A stretch of DNA of 64,000 nt from Phycomyces nitens (taxonomy: Eukaryota; Mucoromycota; Mucoromycetes; Mucorales; Phycomycetaceae), in assembly GCA_022702545.1 (NCBI GenBank), contig JAHRBC010000001.1:8432001-8496000 (forward strand), written 5' to 3'. The translations under genes were made by a program, and so were the position numbers. This document shows positions 34,102 through 45,767 of this stretch, one piece after another. The stretch's first letter is position 1, and each line of letters begins with the position of its first letter. The notes beneath the pieces were generated by a model. It did not search any database, was not told the origin of the DNA, and was given only the letters and a program-made list of their open reading frames with translations.

Positions 34102-37100
34102 CTAAGTATAAATTTTGCATGGCAATGGAACTACAAGTTTTTTGCTAATCTTGCTTAATGGCTGGTAATCAACAATTGCAACTGGAATGAGAATTCGGTG
34201 CATAGGTAGAATACTTTGAAAATCAACTCTTGAAAACTCGCTTTTGTAGATCTCAATGCCTTCCATTTCTCTAGTCCTATCAGATGTTGTTTTATACCAT
34301 TTAACAAAGGCAAAGGTATGCTGGGGGTTGTGGTATTCAGTTGATAAGGATGCTGGACTAAATGTGTGCACAAAAATATATTGGATTTCTCCAATATATC
34401 TATAGATTACATTTGTTTTGTCCTCCACAAACAATGCCTGAATGTATGATCCACGTTTGTTACCATGATTGCCTTTAAATACTTGGCCAAGAATGTTGAT
34501 AGACTTCAGCATGACAATCCAATTGTTGACAAAAGCAGAACTGTCCATGTTGATTTTGCAACTTGAGATTGACCTGTCATTATAGACCACTTGGTAATGT
34601 TCAACAAGACAATCATAATCAGGACTTGGCATTGGTGACAAAGGCTTTGTTCTAAGAGGAAATGCAGATGGTGGAAGAGATTCATTGCCTTTGATAGAAG
34701 ATGTTGTGTTGTATGTGGCATTTATGAAATCAGACAGGGAGAATGCATGAGGTTGACTGGGCGGGATTACTGAACAAGTCTCAGTTTTTAACAATTTCTT
34801 GAAAATATCCAGATAACCATGTGCATTGGCAGACTCAAGTATATTCCGCACAAAATCTTCTTTGTGAACTTCTTCAACAAATCTCTTCATGTATGTCCAT
34901 TCAAATCCGGTTTTCCTGTTTGTCTGGATGTTTTTGAGGATACCATTGTATCTCTCAAAGCCAAAAAGCCAGTAACCATAAACAGGGCCAAAGTCTTAAA
35001 CTGTCTGATGTAAATGAAGATGAAGGTGCATATTCGGTGAAAGAAGATCAAGATCATAAAGATTCTCACAGCCTTGGCAAAATTTTTGTAGATATTCATG
35101 AGCATTGTCAATTTCGTCTTCAGTGATGTTGGGCTTGATGAGTAAACGGCATGCATTGACAAAGAATATCCAATTTTCAAACATTTTTGGCGGGAGTAGA
35201 TCTTTCAGGACAACAGGAGAATACACAAGGCACCACGACTTCCACTCATCAGCCTTCATGAAAGGAAATCTTTTTGCAATCTTTGTCTTTAGTGGTGTGT
35301 AATCAGGTGGCAGTACCATATTTTTAACCATGTTTTGCATAGAGACGAGTTTTTTGGAGTCAATTATTCCATCTGCAACCCATTTTTCCATCATTTGCTT
35401 AGCAGTTCCCAAGAAAAGGTTGTGCATTGGATCTATAATGGTGCAGCGGACAGCATCAAAGTACTCAAGACAATGCAGTTCGGACCAGTGAACACCATTT
35501 TCAACTTCAAGACGATGTCTCTCAGTCTTAGTGGTTGCATTTCTCCAGACCTCAGCATCCTTACAATTATCATTCTTAGTCCGAAGGAGCCACTTTGAGA
35601 AGTCAAATCCAGAATAATTGACAGAACTCGTTCCAGCTAACCGGGAGAATTGGCATTTGCATTTATGGCATGCATTTGTACTCGTATGGGATGTAAATCC
35701 ACATACTTTCCTTGCAGCGGGGATATCACAGGCAACCATGAAGAGAGCAGTGTGGATTGTTGTACCATTTGGACATTGGTGGGTTTGGTTTTTGACACCC
35801 TTGTAAAGACTTTGCAACTCATCAACAAGAGGTTGGAGATAGCTGCTTATCTCTGATGTCTTTGCTTCCTTTGGCTCTGGCATTAATCCAACAAGAATTG
35901 TATTCTCCTTTTTGAACCTAATCTCCTGAGGAAGGTTGTTGATGGCAAGATAAATTGCTCCACAAGAGTAGGTAACACCATCAAATGGCTGGAACCAGTC
36001 GATATTCAAGGTCAACATGAGAGATCGGTCAGTGTCAACAAATGGGAAGCCATCAATGTCCTGGAATTCATTCCACATGATACCATCATAAATGTCAAAC
36101 AATACTCCATCTACTTTTGGCCAACGATTCCATGAATTGATTGCATCTTCAAATCCTGGGTGACAAAAAAACTTTTTCAATGAGTCTATGACAGAGTGGT
36201 ATACGTATGTTCTCTTTGGGATTCGTGACTCAGATCCAGACTTGAACAATGGATTGGAACACAAAGAGCTGCTGCCAAACTTGATTGATGTACAAGACAA
36301 AAGAACAGATACACCAATATCATAGATTGTATGGCATTCACTGCATGCAACATACTTTTTTATCCCACTTGTCAAATTGCCATAACCTGCCAATTGCTTG
36401 AGACCAGGAACACTCAAAGGAAGACGAAATGGATCCTGGAATATTTCAAGAATCTTGTTGATAATGGCAATCAAGATAACTGCTTCTTCATCAATGATGT
36501 ACAAGGATACAAATAGGGCAATGGTGGTGACAATGAAACGGTGGATGAAATTCAACTTTGGTTGTGGGTCCAAAGAAAAATCTTTTGTGTAAAAAATGAA
36601 AATTAGCTCATATAATTCTATTTATCAGGGGTCAAGATTAATTCATGATATCCATACCTTCACCAAAAATTGCCGCCTCATCATCACTATCTTCACTTTC
36701 TTCCTCGTCTTCTTCATTCTCAGAGATGCTCTCATGAACACAGTCATCTCTATCAACACCAAACATGGTGTCAGCTTCGGAAAAAGGTAGGTTCCTTGTC
36801 TGTGCTGGTGCTGCCTCATCTTTATCCAAATATTAAAATAAAAATTAGTAAAGAAAAATAAAAAATAAATTTATTTCTATTACCAAATTCACCTTCATTT
36901 TCAATTTCATATTCTTCAGCATCAAAAAACTGTTCATGTTTATCAATGGCCTCAGATGTTTCATGAATCATTTTGATTCTGTCTTCATTAAATACTATAT
37001 TATACTTGTTATTTTACTGGGAAAATAAAATTATATTAGCTTTCTTACTCCTATGACTGAGAAGGTTTTTCTTTGTTTCTTCTATTCTCATATGTCGTTT

Positions 37101-37199
37101 GAATGTTTGAGAGGATATAATATTAAAGCCTCCCAGTTTGTTCTTGCAAACATAACATCTGCACTCAACTGTATTTCTTGAACTTCGGTTAGGAGTCAT
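34102..37199 (-). pseudogene. Tnp2-family transposase, copy D (one in-frame stop)
   Basis: Exon 1 (ATG 37199) has the finger V-E-C-R-C-Y-V-C ... K-R-H-M-R; acidic exons lie near 36980-36890 and 36830-36650; the main exon runs from about 36580 to 34102. Motifs L-T-L-N-I-D-W-F-Q-P-F, V-G-L-M-P-E-P-K-E, V-A-C-D-I-P-A-A-R-K, I-D-P-M-H-N-L-F-L-G and H-L-H-L-H are present. A single TAA at 34996-34998 falls where E has Gln (T-I-Q-D-F-G-P), so CAA to TAA fits. Both sides are in the same frame. It is otherwise full length and diverged from A by many substitutions. Confidence 0.85.
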
Positions 37200-37432
37200 A
37201 ATTAAAAGATTTTACAGTAAAGAAGAGAGATACAAGGCAAAGTTTATTTTATATATTTGGATTTGATATTTATTTCTTATGCTACACATGTTTTATAGCC
37301 AATTACATTGACAAAACGTTTTGCTATATGTCTAAACTACCAAAAAACATCTGATCTTTAATTTTACCTTTTCTTTCACGTATAATTAATATTCTTTGAG
37401 ATACATGAAACTGACCAATTTTTGCAGTGTTT

Positions 37433-38310
37433 GGTACATTCATGAAGCATGCATGGTTGAATTTTTCTAAAGACAAGAAGCAACAACAATCATTGGGTCA
37501 TCAAGTTCAATACTGTTCAAAACACTGTTTCCCACATAGTACTTTGCCAAAGTATTCTTGACAACAGGGCTGCTGACACCTTCCACATCATCATCATTTA
37601 AGCTGGCATGTCAGTTGAATGGCTCCTGAGGTATATGGTTTGTTAGTATCTTTTAAGGGAAATAAGAATACTGTGAGAGTGTCATTTATTGAAGAAAGAA
37701 TATTATTATTGCTTATATACTATTATTCAAATTCCCTTGTAATTAAAGTCCCCATTGTGTAATGGTTGGTTATCACTGTAGCAGTGTGAAGTGTATATGT
37801 GCCTGGTGTGTAACTGCTCCTAAGATGTTAACTTGCCAGGGTCATTAGCAAGTAGTAACCAGAGATTAGTTGTGGAGTCTGTATTTCACTCAACTGTGGT
37901 GTGTATACCATAGCTCCCATAGCTGGGGAGCACTTACACCATCTGGAAGATCTAAGAAACTTGCTTCATTATATGTAGATGGCTGACTTGTACAAGGATA
38001 ACTCTGAGAGCTGTTTGCTGAACTGACAAAGTTATGAACAGCAAAGTGCTCAACAAGCAAACTGGCATTTCTACTGCCCTTTGACCTCGACCTGATAGGC
38101 TTGGAGTATACTCCAATTACTCTTTCCATGGATAGGTAAGAGATTATTTGACTAATAATAACAATAGCAGTGAAGACACTTCTTGGTCAATGATGACAAA
38201 ATCAACGTACCTGTTATCAATGATTGTGGCCAGTGTGGCACGGCTAGGACAATAACACTCTACATTTACAAGTGCAAAAGAATGTGGTGTGCCAAGAATC
38301 TTCTCCGAGA
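37433..38310 (-). pseudogene. DUF4218-like CMC transposase fragment (copy II)
   Basis: Minus-strand remains equal to those of copy I: S-M-E-R-V-I-G-V-Y-S-K-P-I-R-S-R-S-K-G (from about 38128), A-S-F-L-D-L-P-D-G-V-S-A-P-Q-L-W-E and, after the solo LTR, the D-D-D-V-E-G and L-W-K-N-S-T motifs. The LTR at 37627-37912 splits it, and the end of the gene is cut by Tnp2 D. Confidence 0.6.
37627..37912. repeat. Solo LTR (286 bp) in copy II
   Basis: TGAGGTATATGG...GTATACCATA, flanked by GCTCC on both sides (37622-37626 and 37913-37917). Copy I at about 18395 has the empty site with one GCTCC. The end is TA instead of CA, as one C-to-T change would give. Confidence 0.85.
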
Positions 38311-38419
38311 CACCTTTAAGAGTGCAAACCAGACTCGTAAGAGAAAAATGACAGAGAACAGCCAGGCAAGTTTATTAATTAACAAACATTTGAATATACA
38401 TTATAATTAATACAATATT

Positions 38420-39425
38420 TTTATTATGTTATAGCAGGAAGGAGCAAGCAGTTCTTTTCTTTCAGAAGATGAGGTATTTCAAACGGATGACGAGGCTGAA
38501 TCCCCAATCATGACAGATGTACTATAAGTTAGAGCTTTTTTGTTGCTCATCTATTCTCAATTTAATATTAATATAATATTTCTACTGTTTGATATAGGTT
38601 TACACCACTAGGAATGAGCAATGAGCCTTCATCTAAGAGAAACAGACTAAGTCTTTAATATTCTTTAGGCTGCTCTTATTGGTTCTCTCATATTTTTAGT
38701 ATATGTTTTAGCGCACTTTTTCTTTTCCTCTTTTCCTTTAGCTGTTTTATCTTTGCTTTGGTCCTCTCCTTTGAAATAAAATCGAATAACTCTCCATCAC
38801 ATAAGATTGCCACCTTAATAAATGCCCAATTGGCATCTTGTATACCACATCTTCAGCTCTGTTGTTTTTAATCTAGGAATGAAACACACATCTTGCCCTT
38901 TTTCAAGCACCAAAAAAAATGAAATTTTTTTATAGCTGTATTACACCGAGGTTAGTTTATATTTCTTTTCTTTTCTTTGCTCTACTTTTTTGAAGTAAAA
39001 CTAAATGACCCTCCCTTATGTAAGGTTGTCAATGACATAAACATCCAATTGGAATCTTGTATACCACATCTTCAGCTCTGCTATCTTTAATCAAGGAATG
39101 AAACACTCATCTCATAATTTTTCAGACACTAAAAAAAGGTGAAAAGTTTTTACAGCTATATTACACTAAAGTTTGTTGTTCCCCACCTCCCTACCTGGGA
39201 ATCTCTGTAGAATATGCATATTGTTTTCTTAATGATGTACTCATTCTGCCAACTACCATTATATTTGAATTAGTTTTAAATCTTATGAGCTGACTTTACA
39301 GCAATATATTTTCTATGGTAAGAATATTATAATATGTTTACACTCTTTAATTAATCATATTGTGCATTCTCTATTCTTCTTCTACTGCATCTAGTATTTA
39401 CATCTGTACGTTTCATATAGTAGCA
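38420..39425. other. Interior of copy II without a clear gene
   Basis: Collinear with 18910-19920 of copy I and A+T-rich. The short acidic reading near 38435-38527 is shared with copy I but is not supported as a gene. Confidence 0.35.
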
Positions 39426-39895
39426 TTAATTCAAGAGATGCTTGGTATACCAATTAACAAGTACAATATATACTGGTATGCTATCCAAAACAATATGCTT
39501 GGTTTATTTGATTGCTTCATTCTCTGACCACAATATCTTTATAGCAATTGATGAAGACCAAAGGCCTTCCAAGTCATGACAGTGATCCACAACAAGATGC
39601 TTGGCACGCTGATTAACATGCACAATATATACTGGTATGCTAACCAAAACAATATATTTGGTTTATTTGATTGCTTCATTCTCTGACCACAATATTTTTA
39701 TAGCAATCAATGAAGACCAAAGGTGCTATCCAGGTCATGACAGTGATCCATAACAAGATGCTTGGCATGCCAATTGACAAGCACAATGTATACTGGTATG
39801 CTATCCAAAATAATAAGCTCAGTTTATTTGATTGCTTCATTCTCTGACTACAATATTTTTATAGCAATCAGTGAAGACCAAAGGCCATCCAAGTC
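39426..39895. repeat. Tandem repeat inside copy II (three units)
   Basis: Three units of the repeat seen twice in copy I, each containing ATATACTGGTATGCTA and GATGAAGACCAAAGG. The extra unit shows unit-number change between family members. Confidence 0.8.
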
Positions 39896-40061
39896 ATAAC
39901 AACATGTTGTTGGCATCGTGTATAGCTTGAGTAAAAGGTTTGTACCATATACGTTTTATAATATTAAATAGTATTTGCTTTTGGTATGTTTCTATATTAT
40001 TATTATATATATTTTAATATTATTTGAAATAAATCGAAATTATAATAAAAAATAAACCATT

Positions 40062-40680
40062 TGTTGTAAATGAGTATTGATCACTGCTGAATCTGAGAGT
40101 AAGACTGAAGGATAAAATAATATCCTCAGCTATTCCAGTCAAACGGATCTGCCTTTATGAGATTATCCAATACACAGATCATCATACACATAATTGATTA
40201 TTATTTATTATTATTATTGTTATCACCATAATATGGGATATACAGATATACACATATTTATCTAATGACATCATCATATTCCATCTACATATTTCGTTGA
40301 TTATATGAATGCTTGATTGAGAGACTACAACTACAATGAATTAATAATTCTAAAAACATTACCCAAGTATCTGGGTCGGAATATTAAAATATTACCAATA
40401 GCATAAATGCTCTTCTTTACCAAAGCTCTCTGGCTGATCTGACTGGAGAAGTATCATATCAATAGGTCTCTCTGGATCTTTCCAGAAAGACAATACTCCT
40501 GGAAGATGACTCATCGTAATAAATATTACCAAAGCATATACTGAATTATAAATCAGAAAACATATAAATATCAGTAGTTAGTTCTGTGTAGAAAGATAAC
40601 CTTTTTCTTTTGAATAAACACCCTACACAAGTTCTCACGAATTCTTTCGTATCTTTCCAAGTTTATTTCTACCCACAACA
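40062..40680. repeat. Solo LTR (619 bp) in copy II
   Basis: TGTTGTAAATGAG...CTACCCACAACA with perfect short inverted ends TGTTGT/ACAACA, flanked by CCATT (40057-40061 and 40681-40685). Copy I at about 20378 has the empty site with a single CCATT. The TGTTG...CAACA ends are of the type common in Ty1/copia LTRs, but no internal region is present, so the family is not proven. Confidence 0.9.
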
Positions 40681-40999
40681 CCATTATTTCAAATAAATGG
40701 CAGTAAAAAAAGAATGGGTGCTAGTATATAAAGTAATATAAAAGAGAGGCTATAGTATATAAAGAAACGATTTTGGTTGGATAAAAAAAATGGTAGCTAT
40801 GCCTATTCCTGCCTCATAACTACCCTTTTTTTTTGCACTAAAAAAACGGTAACAGCTACTGAAATCACCTTATACAGAGTCTTTACTACCATTTTTTTTG
40901 GTGGGAAAAAACGGTAGTAATGCTACCAAAACAGTAGTTAGCTACCGTTTTTTCTGCTGTAGTGCTCTCAGCTAATCTGCACTTATAGCTTTTGTATAT

Positions 41000-41619
41000 G
41001 TAAAATATACACTGATAAGGCTGGATCACCACAATTACCTTTACTAACAGCAACAGCAACAACACAGATAAGTGATATTGACTATCCCCATCTCCTAGAA
41101 TATTACAAGAGAGCATATGACTATGAGCACCTTGTTGACTACTGCCATGCATCTTCTTCACCATTCTTTGTCAATGACTAAATCACAAAGATCAAGGCCA
41201 TTGATCTTCTTGGTCAGGCATACATAGGCAAAGGTGGATCTGGCAGCCGCAGGTCATACATCCAATCTCTTTTTCTGGATTTTGAGGGCAGAAAGACAAA
41301 CGCATACACAGGAGAAATCTAATAACTGTTCACCCATAACTTTGTTCCTCCTCCCAGTCCCTCCAACAGCTGCCCTCATCTCCATCACAAGCAACATGTG
41401 TTTGCATTTGTCTACTGGCTTGTTCCAGATCCTGATAATCTCAGACCAGTTGAGCAAGTTGATATCTGCCTCCCTGGTTTTGCGCCAAACACGTTTGACA
41501 GCATCTTGCCAGTGCACAGGATTCTTTTAGAAGTGGCTACAGCCAAATTAAAAATTGAAAACAACGCAAGGATGCTGGTCATTCCACTGCCAAAAAAATA
41601 TATGCATAAGTACAAATAA
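41000..41619 (+). pseudogene. Tnp2 transposase C-terminal fragment (copy C)
   Basis: Plus-strand similarity to the last 200 residues of the family: L-L-E-Y-Y-K-R, L-L-G-Q-A-Y-I-G-K, R-S-Y-I-Q-S-L-F, H-V-F-A-F-V-Y-W, I-L-P-V-H-R-I-L and the end V-I-P-L-P-K-K. It has several stops (for example TAA near 41180 and a double TAA near 41322). Not functional. Confidence 0.75.
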
Positions 41620-41744
41620 AACTTTTCTCTCTCTCTCTCTCTTTTAAAGAAGCAAAAAACAAAACAAAGCCAAGTAAAATATACATATAGTCCAAATAGC
41701 GTATATGTGAAACAGGGTGAAAATTAAGAGAAAAAGAAAACGTT

Positions 41745-42930
41745 TTATTGTCTCAGTAACCACTGAGGAAGGGAGGGAGAAATCCCCTCAGGGACTGCTA
41801 AATCTGCAATGCAGCCAAATACTCTTGGGAGCATTTGGCACACATTGACACCCAAGCCAAGGAGCGAGTATGAGTCCAACAACTCAATCAGCTGATTGAA
41901 CTAATATACATTCATTAGAATATTATTTTATGATTCAAAAGCAATAAAAAATCTTATTTAAATAATATGTTACCTCATTGCTCCTCCAGCTTGGGCGTAC
42001 TGTGCAGATCATCTGCCAGCCAGGAACTTCAGAAAACTCATCCTCAGACTCACCCTCAGACATTGCTGCCTTTTGGATGAGTTCTGAGCAATCATTGCCT
42101 ATTGCATTGTCAATGTCATCCTTGTTGGAGAGGTATGCCATTTGACGGCAATGGAAATGCTAATCAAACATATGTTTAATATTGTTTTTCAATCTCAAGT
42201 CTTTTAAATGCTATACTATTACATACATCAGCTTCCTGGCCGGCTTTTCTGGCACAAGCATTTGCAGCTACCTGTGCCTCAGGAGATGCCCTCTCCTGGC
42301 AACGCCTTCTGCAAAAGTTCCAGTAGACACTGTCCTGAAGATCCCTTTGGTGCAAGCCAGTGTTGATGAAAGTTGTGCCCAGGTAGGCAAGGAGTTCAAG
42401 AACCAACTCCTTGTTGGGAGATTCATTGAAATGAACCTCCGTTCTCCACCTGGGCCTGTTGTTGTTGGCTTGCACCATAGCCAGGTTGTTTGACCTGAAA
42501 TTGGGCCTCCACAGATAGTCTCATATATGTCACTATTAAATTTTATAAGCCAATGAATTGGTAAGCTATTGAGAATATTAATACTTACAAACACTTCTGT
42601 GGTGGCACCGGGGTTATACTCCACCACAGCCGGGATGATAGGAACTGGGCCAGTGGCAGGGACAGCAACAGGACCAGGAGCAGGGCCAACAATGGTGAAT
42701 AGCTCCTCACCAAAGGCAGAAGCAAGCTCGGCAGCAGGAACTGCACTGTTGTTGGCAGCCACCAACTCAGCCAAACTGTCAATAGCCTTGACAGTACTGG
42801 AATTGCCTTTGATGCTAGTCCAAATGTGAGAATCTACCCTGACAAGGATGTTTTGAATATCCTGCAAGGTCTCTAACAATTGGAGTTGCTCATTGGTTGA
42901 GCAAGAAGTGGGAGTAGATCTTGGTGCCAT
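41745..42930 (-). pseudogene. Tnp2-element accessory gene, copy C (two TGA stops)
   Basis: Exons 42930-42589, 42532-42227 (again 306 nt), 42159-41974 and 41900-41745 fit GT-AG rules in phase 0. Exon 1 has a possible coiled coil and a Pro/Val/Ala-rich stretch. Exon 2 has W-R-P-N-F-R-S-N-N, aligned with K-H-P-N-F-T-S-D-N in A, then L-L-A-Y-L-G and a S-P-E-A-Q region. Exon 3 has M-S-E-G-E-S and R-P-S-W-R-S-N-E, and exon 4 (156 nt, as in A) ends L-P-Q-W-L-L-R-Q. TGA at codons 1 and 4 of exon 2 (42530-42532 and 42521-42523) break it; E has Arg at the second position. Function unknown. Confidence 0.7.
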
Positions 42931-43120
42931 GGTCTATAGAATATCATATGTTTTCAAAATTAGATTTATATTCTCTTTATAAATTATAGACTCTACTCTT
43001 TACATACAAAATACTTGGTTTCTGAGTGCAGGAGGGTTGATTCAATTGTAAATAGATAGTCTTTATATACACAGATGAGTTTAATAAACATATTTCTAAT
43101 TACTCTTTGTATACTCTGTA

Positions 43121-43408
43121 TGTTAGGATTGGTTCCTAACAGCCTTTGCGCCACACTCCCGAAATGGATACTAGCTAGAAGACCAAATACATCATAGCTA
43201 TCTTTAGACTTTCCTTTCTTGTATACCCAACCGCCACAGTTACCAATCATTATATTTAGACATATCTTTACCCTAGCTAGAAAACATATAAATACCAGTA
43301 GAGCTTGATCATAGAAAGATCAAGTGAACAACGTCTTTTATTAAATAACTTATCCTTGAACCTCCTGTTTCTGTCTCTTGCCTTGTCTGCTTGGATCAGT
43401 TCCTGACA
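43121..43408 (+). repeat. Solo LTR of the chromodomain-type gypsy family
   Basis: TGTTAGGATTGGTTCC...CAGTTCCTGACA, 288 bp, with a perfect 5-bp duplication CTGTA (43116-43120 and 43409-43413). Inverse of the copies at 13113 and 52490. Confidence 0.92.
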
Positions 43409-43413
43409 CTGTA

Positions 43414-44600
43414 TAAATTAATAAAAAAATAATTTTGGATCTCTGCTTGAAATTAAATATCATCTCTTTCTTTCTTTTTGTTCTATCTTCTTATCTCTGT
43501 TGTTTTATCTCTACGTGGGTTTCTAATAAGACATTCTTTATACTAACAAATTAACGGCTTCTTTATAAATGTATAATCATCCCAATACATTCTCTCTACA
43601 TTGCTCATCTAGACTAATCATGGTCAGTTACATGTGCCAGTGCCATCTTGCAAGTTATTCTGATTGTCTCTTTCTATCCTGTAGACCTCTTCTACTTGTA
43701 CAGCCTATTATATGGTGCCATCATCAGTGCCAGGATAAATAAAATCTTTTCATGTCAAATTTCTTTTTTTCTCAACATTTGTTATTCTACAATAGGCCAC
43801 CGCCATCACTGTCTACCCCATCTGCCTCCTTCATCATCTACGACTGGTTATCATAATGGTAATGCTGTTTCTTAGTCTTTGTGCTTTTCCATAATATTAT
43901 TCTGGCTATTTACTAATACTTTTCTATACTCTTAAAAAGTTATTGTTGGCCGCCATATACCATCCCTCTACTATAATCGCCAACTCTGTTTTTGGTATGT
44001 AAATCAATTCTTTTATCACTCAATTCACCCATATTAATTTATTTTATCCCATCTCTAGTCAATCTAATCATACAAGATGTCATGCCGCACAACTCAGCCC
44101 CTCTTTGCCCATTCTTATCTAATCCTTGCAATGTAAGTATAATATCCCTTGCATCTTGAATAGCACCCGCACTTTTGAATATATGTCACTAATATAACTT
44201 TTACTATATCAGAACACTACCGCAACCACCCAAATTGCTGCTGGACCCTATTTTCAGGTATTGTTCAGTAGAGAAGTACCCGATCCAAGTAATATCAAAT
44301 AGGCTGGTAGAAGCGGCAAGGATAGACAGTAATAGTATTAGAGCTTGTGTATAGAACCATTCTATTCTTTCCAATAAACACAAATATAAACCATAAACCT
44401 TTTAAGTACGGGGTATAAAATGATGGAAAGAGTAATTCTTGCTTGATTATACAATAATGAGTTTCAAAGAGTGGTCAATACTGGCAGTTTGAATGGGTAA
44501 ACAATAATAAACCCTCACTATCAGCATATGAAAAACAACAATAAGATCGCCCTTTCAAGATGTAAATACAATATCTGTATACCAAAAGCATAATGTCGGA
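43414..44600. other. A+T-rich stretch without a recognisable gene
   Basis: Short pyrimidine-rich open frames only. It may include the outer arm of Tnp2 remnant C. No terminus, RNA gene or protein motif could be supported. Confidence 0.35.
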
Positions 44601-44887
44601 TGTTAGGAACCGATCTAGGCAAAGGCAAGAACAGAGAAAACAGGCAGAGAGTTTGAAGATAGATTTCTTTAATAAAGATGTTGTTTGCTTGATCCTTCTA
44701 TGATCAAGCTCTAGGGGTATTTATATGAATATTTCTAGCTAATGTCTACTAAGATAATTATAATGATTGGTTCTATGGAGTGTCTTTACAAGGAAAGCAA
44801 GGGAAGAATACTATTGGTCTTAGAGGTGCGATGTCCAGATCTGGTTATAATTGGTCAATCAATTTTACCAATAGGGTGTTTCTTACA
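44601..44887 (-). repeat. Solo LTR, diverged subfamily (287 bp)
   Basis: TGTTAGGAACCGATC...GTTTCTTACA, flanked by TCGGA on both sides (44596-44600 and 44888-44892). The first 150 bp resemble the 13113 and 52490 LTRs (AAGATGTTGTTTGCTTGATC and TATGATCAAGCTCTA are shared), but the rest differs. Confidence 0.85.
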
Positions 44888-45415
44888 TCGGATGTAACAA
44901 TTGAGTATATCAAGTCAGTTAACCATGTCAAAAATGCTAACAAACCTTTGTTCCATTTGCTGTCACAACTTTTACCATGTTTATTTCAAGTCTTATAGCC
45001 TGATAGAAACCTAGGTTCTCCTATCTGTCATATCTGTGTTTTACCATAGAAAATTTGCGACTTTTCACATATTTATTTACAGTTTTACACATGATCTACT
45101 TTTACTGTTTTCCCAGTATACAGAAGATGTAGCTAACCAGTAAGTTATTAACTGGTAAGAATATAATGATTATTACTATTAAATATTTAAATAACAATTG
45201 CTATAAAATAAATTATTATTAGAGAAGGGAATATCTTATGAAAATTTATAATTTCTATATTTGTACAACAAATTTAAACTCACAAGAACATTTAATATCT
45301 CCGATAAGTCATAGAATTACGAAATTTTTATAAAATTAATATGTAGGTGGCTAATAGGTATTCAGTAAAGAATGAATGTAGAGATCTCTTTCTTTTCATT
45401 TAACAACTTCCAAAG
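44888..45415. other. Upstream region of the Harbinger-like gene
   Basis: A+T-rich, no coding signal. It may contain the 5' end of the Harbinger-like element, but no terminal repeat or promoter motif could be named. Confidence 0.35.
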
Positions 45416-45767
45416 ATGAGATTACACAATTGTGCATTAATTGCTTATGTTCTCACTCTTGGCCAGACAACTCTCCATCAAAGAAAAAAGAGAGTCGTAT
45501 ACAAGCGTCTTGACATCAAGTCTCTTACACTGCAAAAATCAATTTAAATCATAATTTAATAATTATCTGGAATTATCAATAATATGAGTAAAAATATTTA
45601 TAACTCAGGCAAAATCTTGCATTAACAATAGAGATTGATTTGAATGTTTTTATTGGCTGAATGATATTCAATCATCTGATTTAATATTCTCAAGTAAAAA
45701 AGTATTTTTTAACTATTAGTACTGGATACTTTATATTCCTTCTTTACTATACTAAGTAACAAGAAAA

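Larger units (their letters stand above)
32213..37429 (-). mobile_element. Tnp2-type CMC transposon, copy D (left terminus not found)
   Basis: Right end, read on the minus strand, is CACTGCAAAAATTGGTC at 37429. The next bases continue copy II of the CACTACGGCGG family at the point equal to about 18203 of copy I, so D was inserted there. Gene order matches A: accessory gene on plus, transposase on minus, convergent. On the left I could not find a CACTG terminus after TTT or TTC; the piggyBac flank at 32213 is a nominal limit, and the missing left part of copy II implies a deletion or rearrangement. Confidence 0.75.
37430..40964 (-). mobile_element. CACTACGGCGG-family CMC element, copy II (right part)
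   Basis: Collinear with copy I from about 18203 to 20659, ending TTTTCTGCTGTAGTG at 40964. Compared with copy I it has gained Tnp2 D at its left, a 286-bp solo LTR (37627-37912), a 619-bp solo LTR (40062-40680) and a third tandem unit (39426-39895). Many differences from copy I are CG to TG or CA, including in its terminus. The flank after 40964 is Tnp2 remnant C. The left half is absent from the window. Confidence 0.85.
40965..43600 (+). mobile_element. Tnp2-type CMC transposon remnant, copy C
   Basis: The 3' end of a Tnp2 transposase on the plus strand and a convergent accessory gene on the minus strand, the same layout as A, D and E. Its left part was separated by CACTACGGCGG copy II ending at 40964 and is not in the window. 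No right terminus (TTTTGCAGTG-like) was found, so 43600 is nominal. A solo LTR sits at 43121-43408, upstream of the accessory gene. Confidence 0.6.

Noticed and set aside
43648..43875. Open frame downstream of remnant C
   Set aside because: No motif or conserved counterpart; composition typical of A+T-rich spacer.
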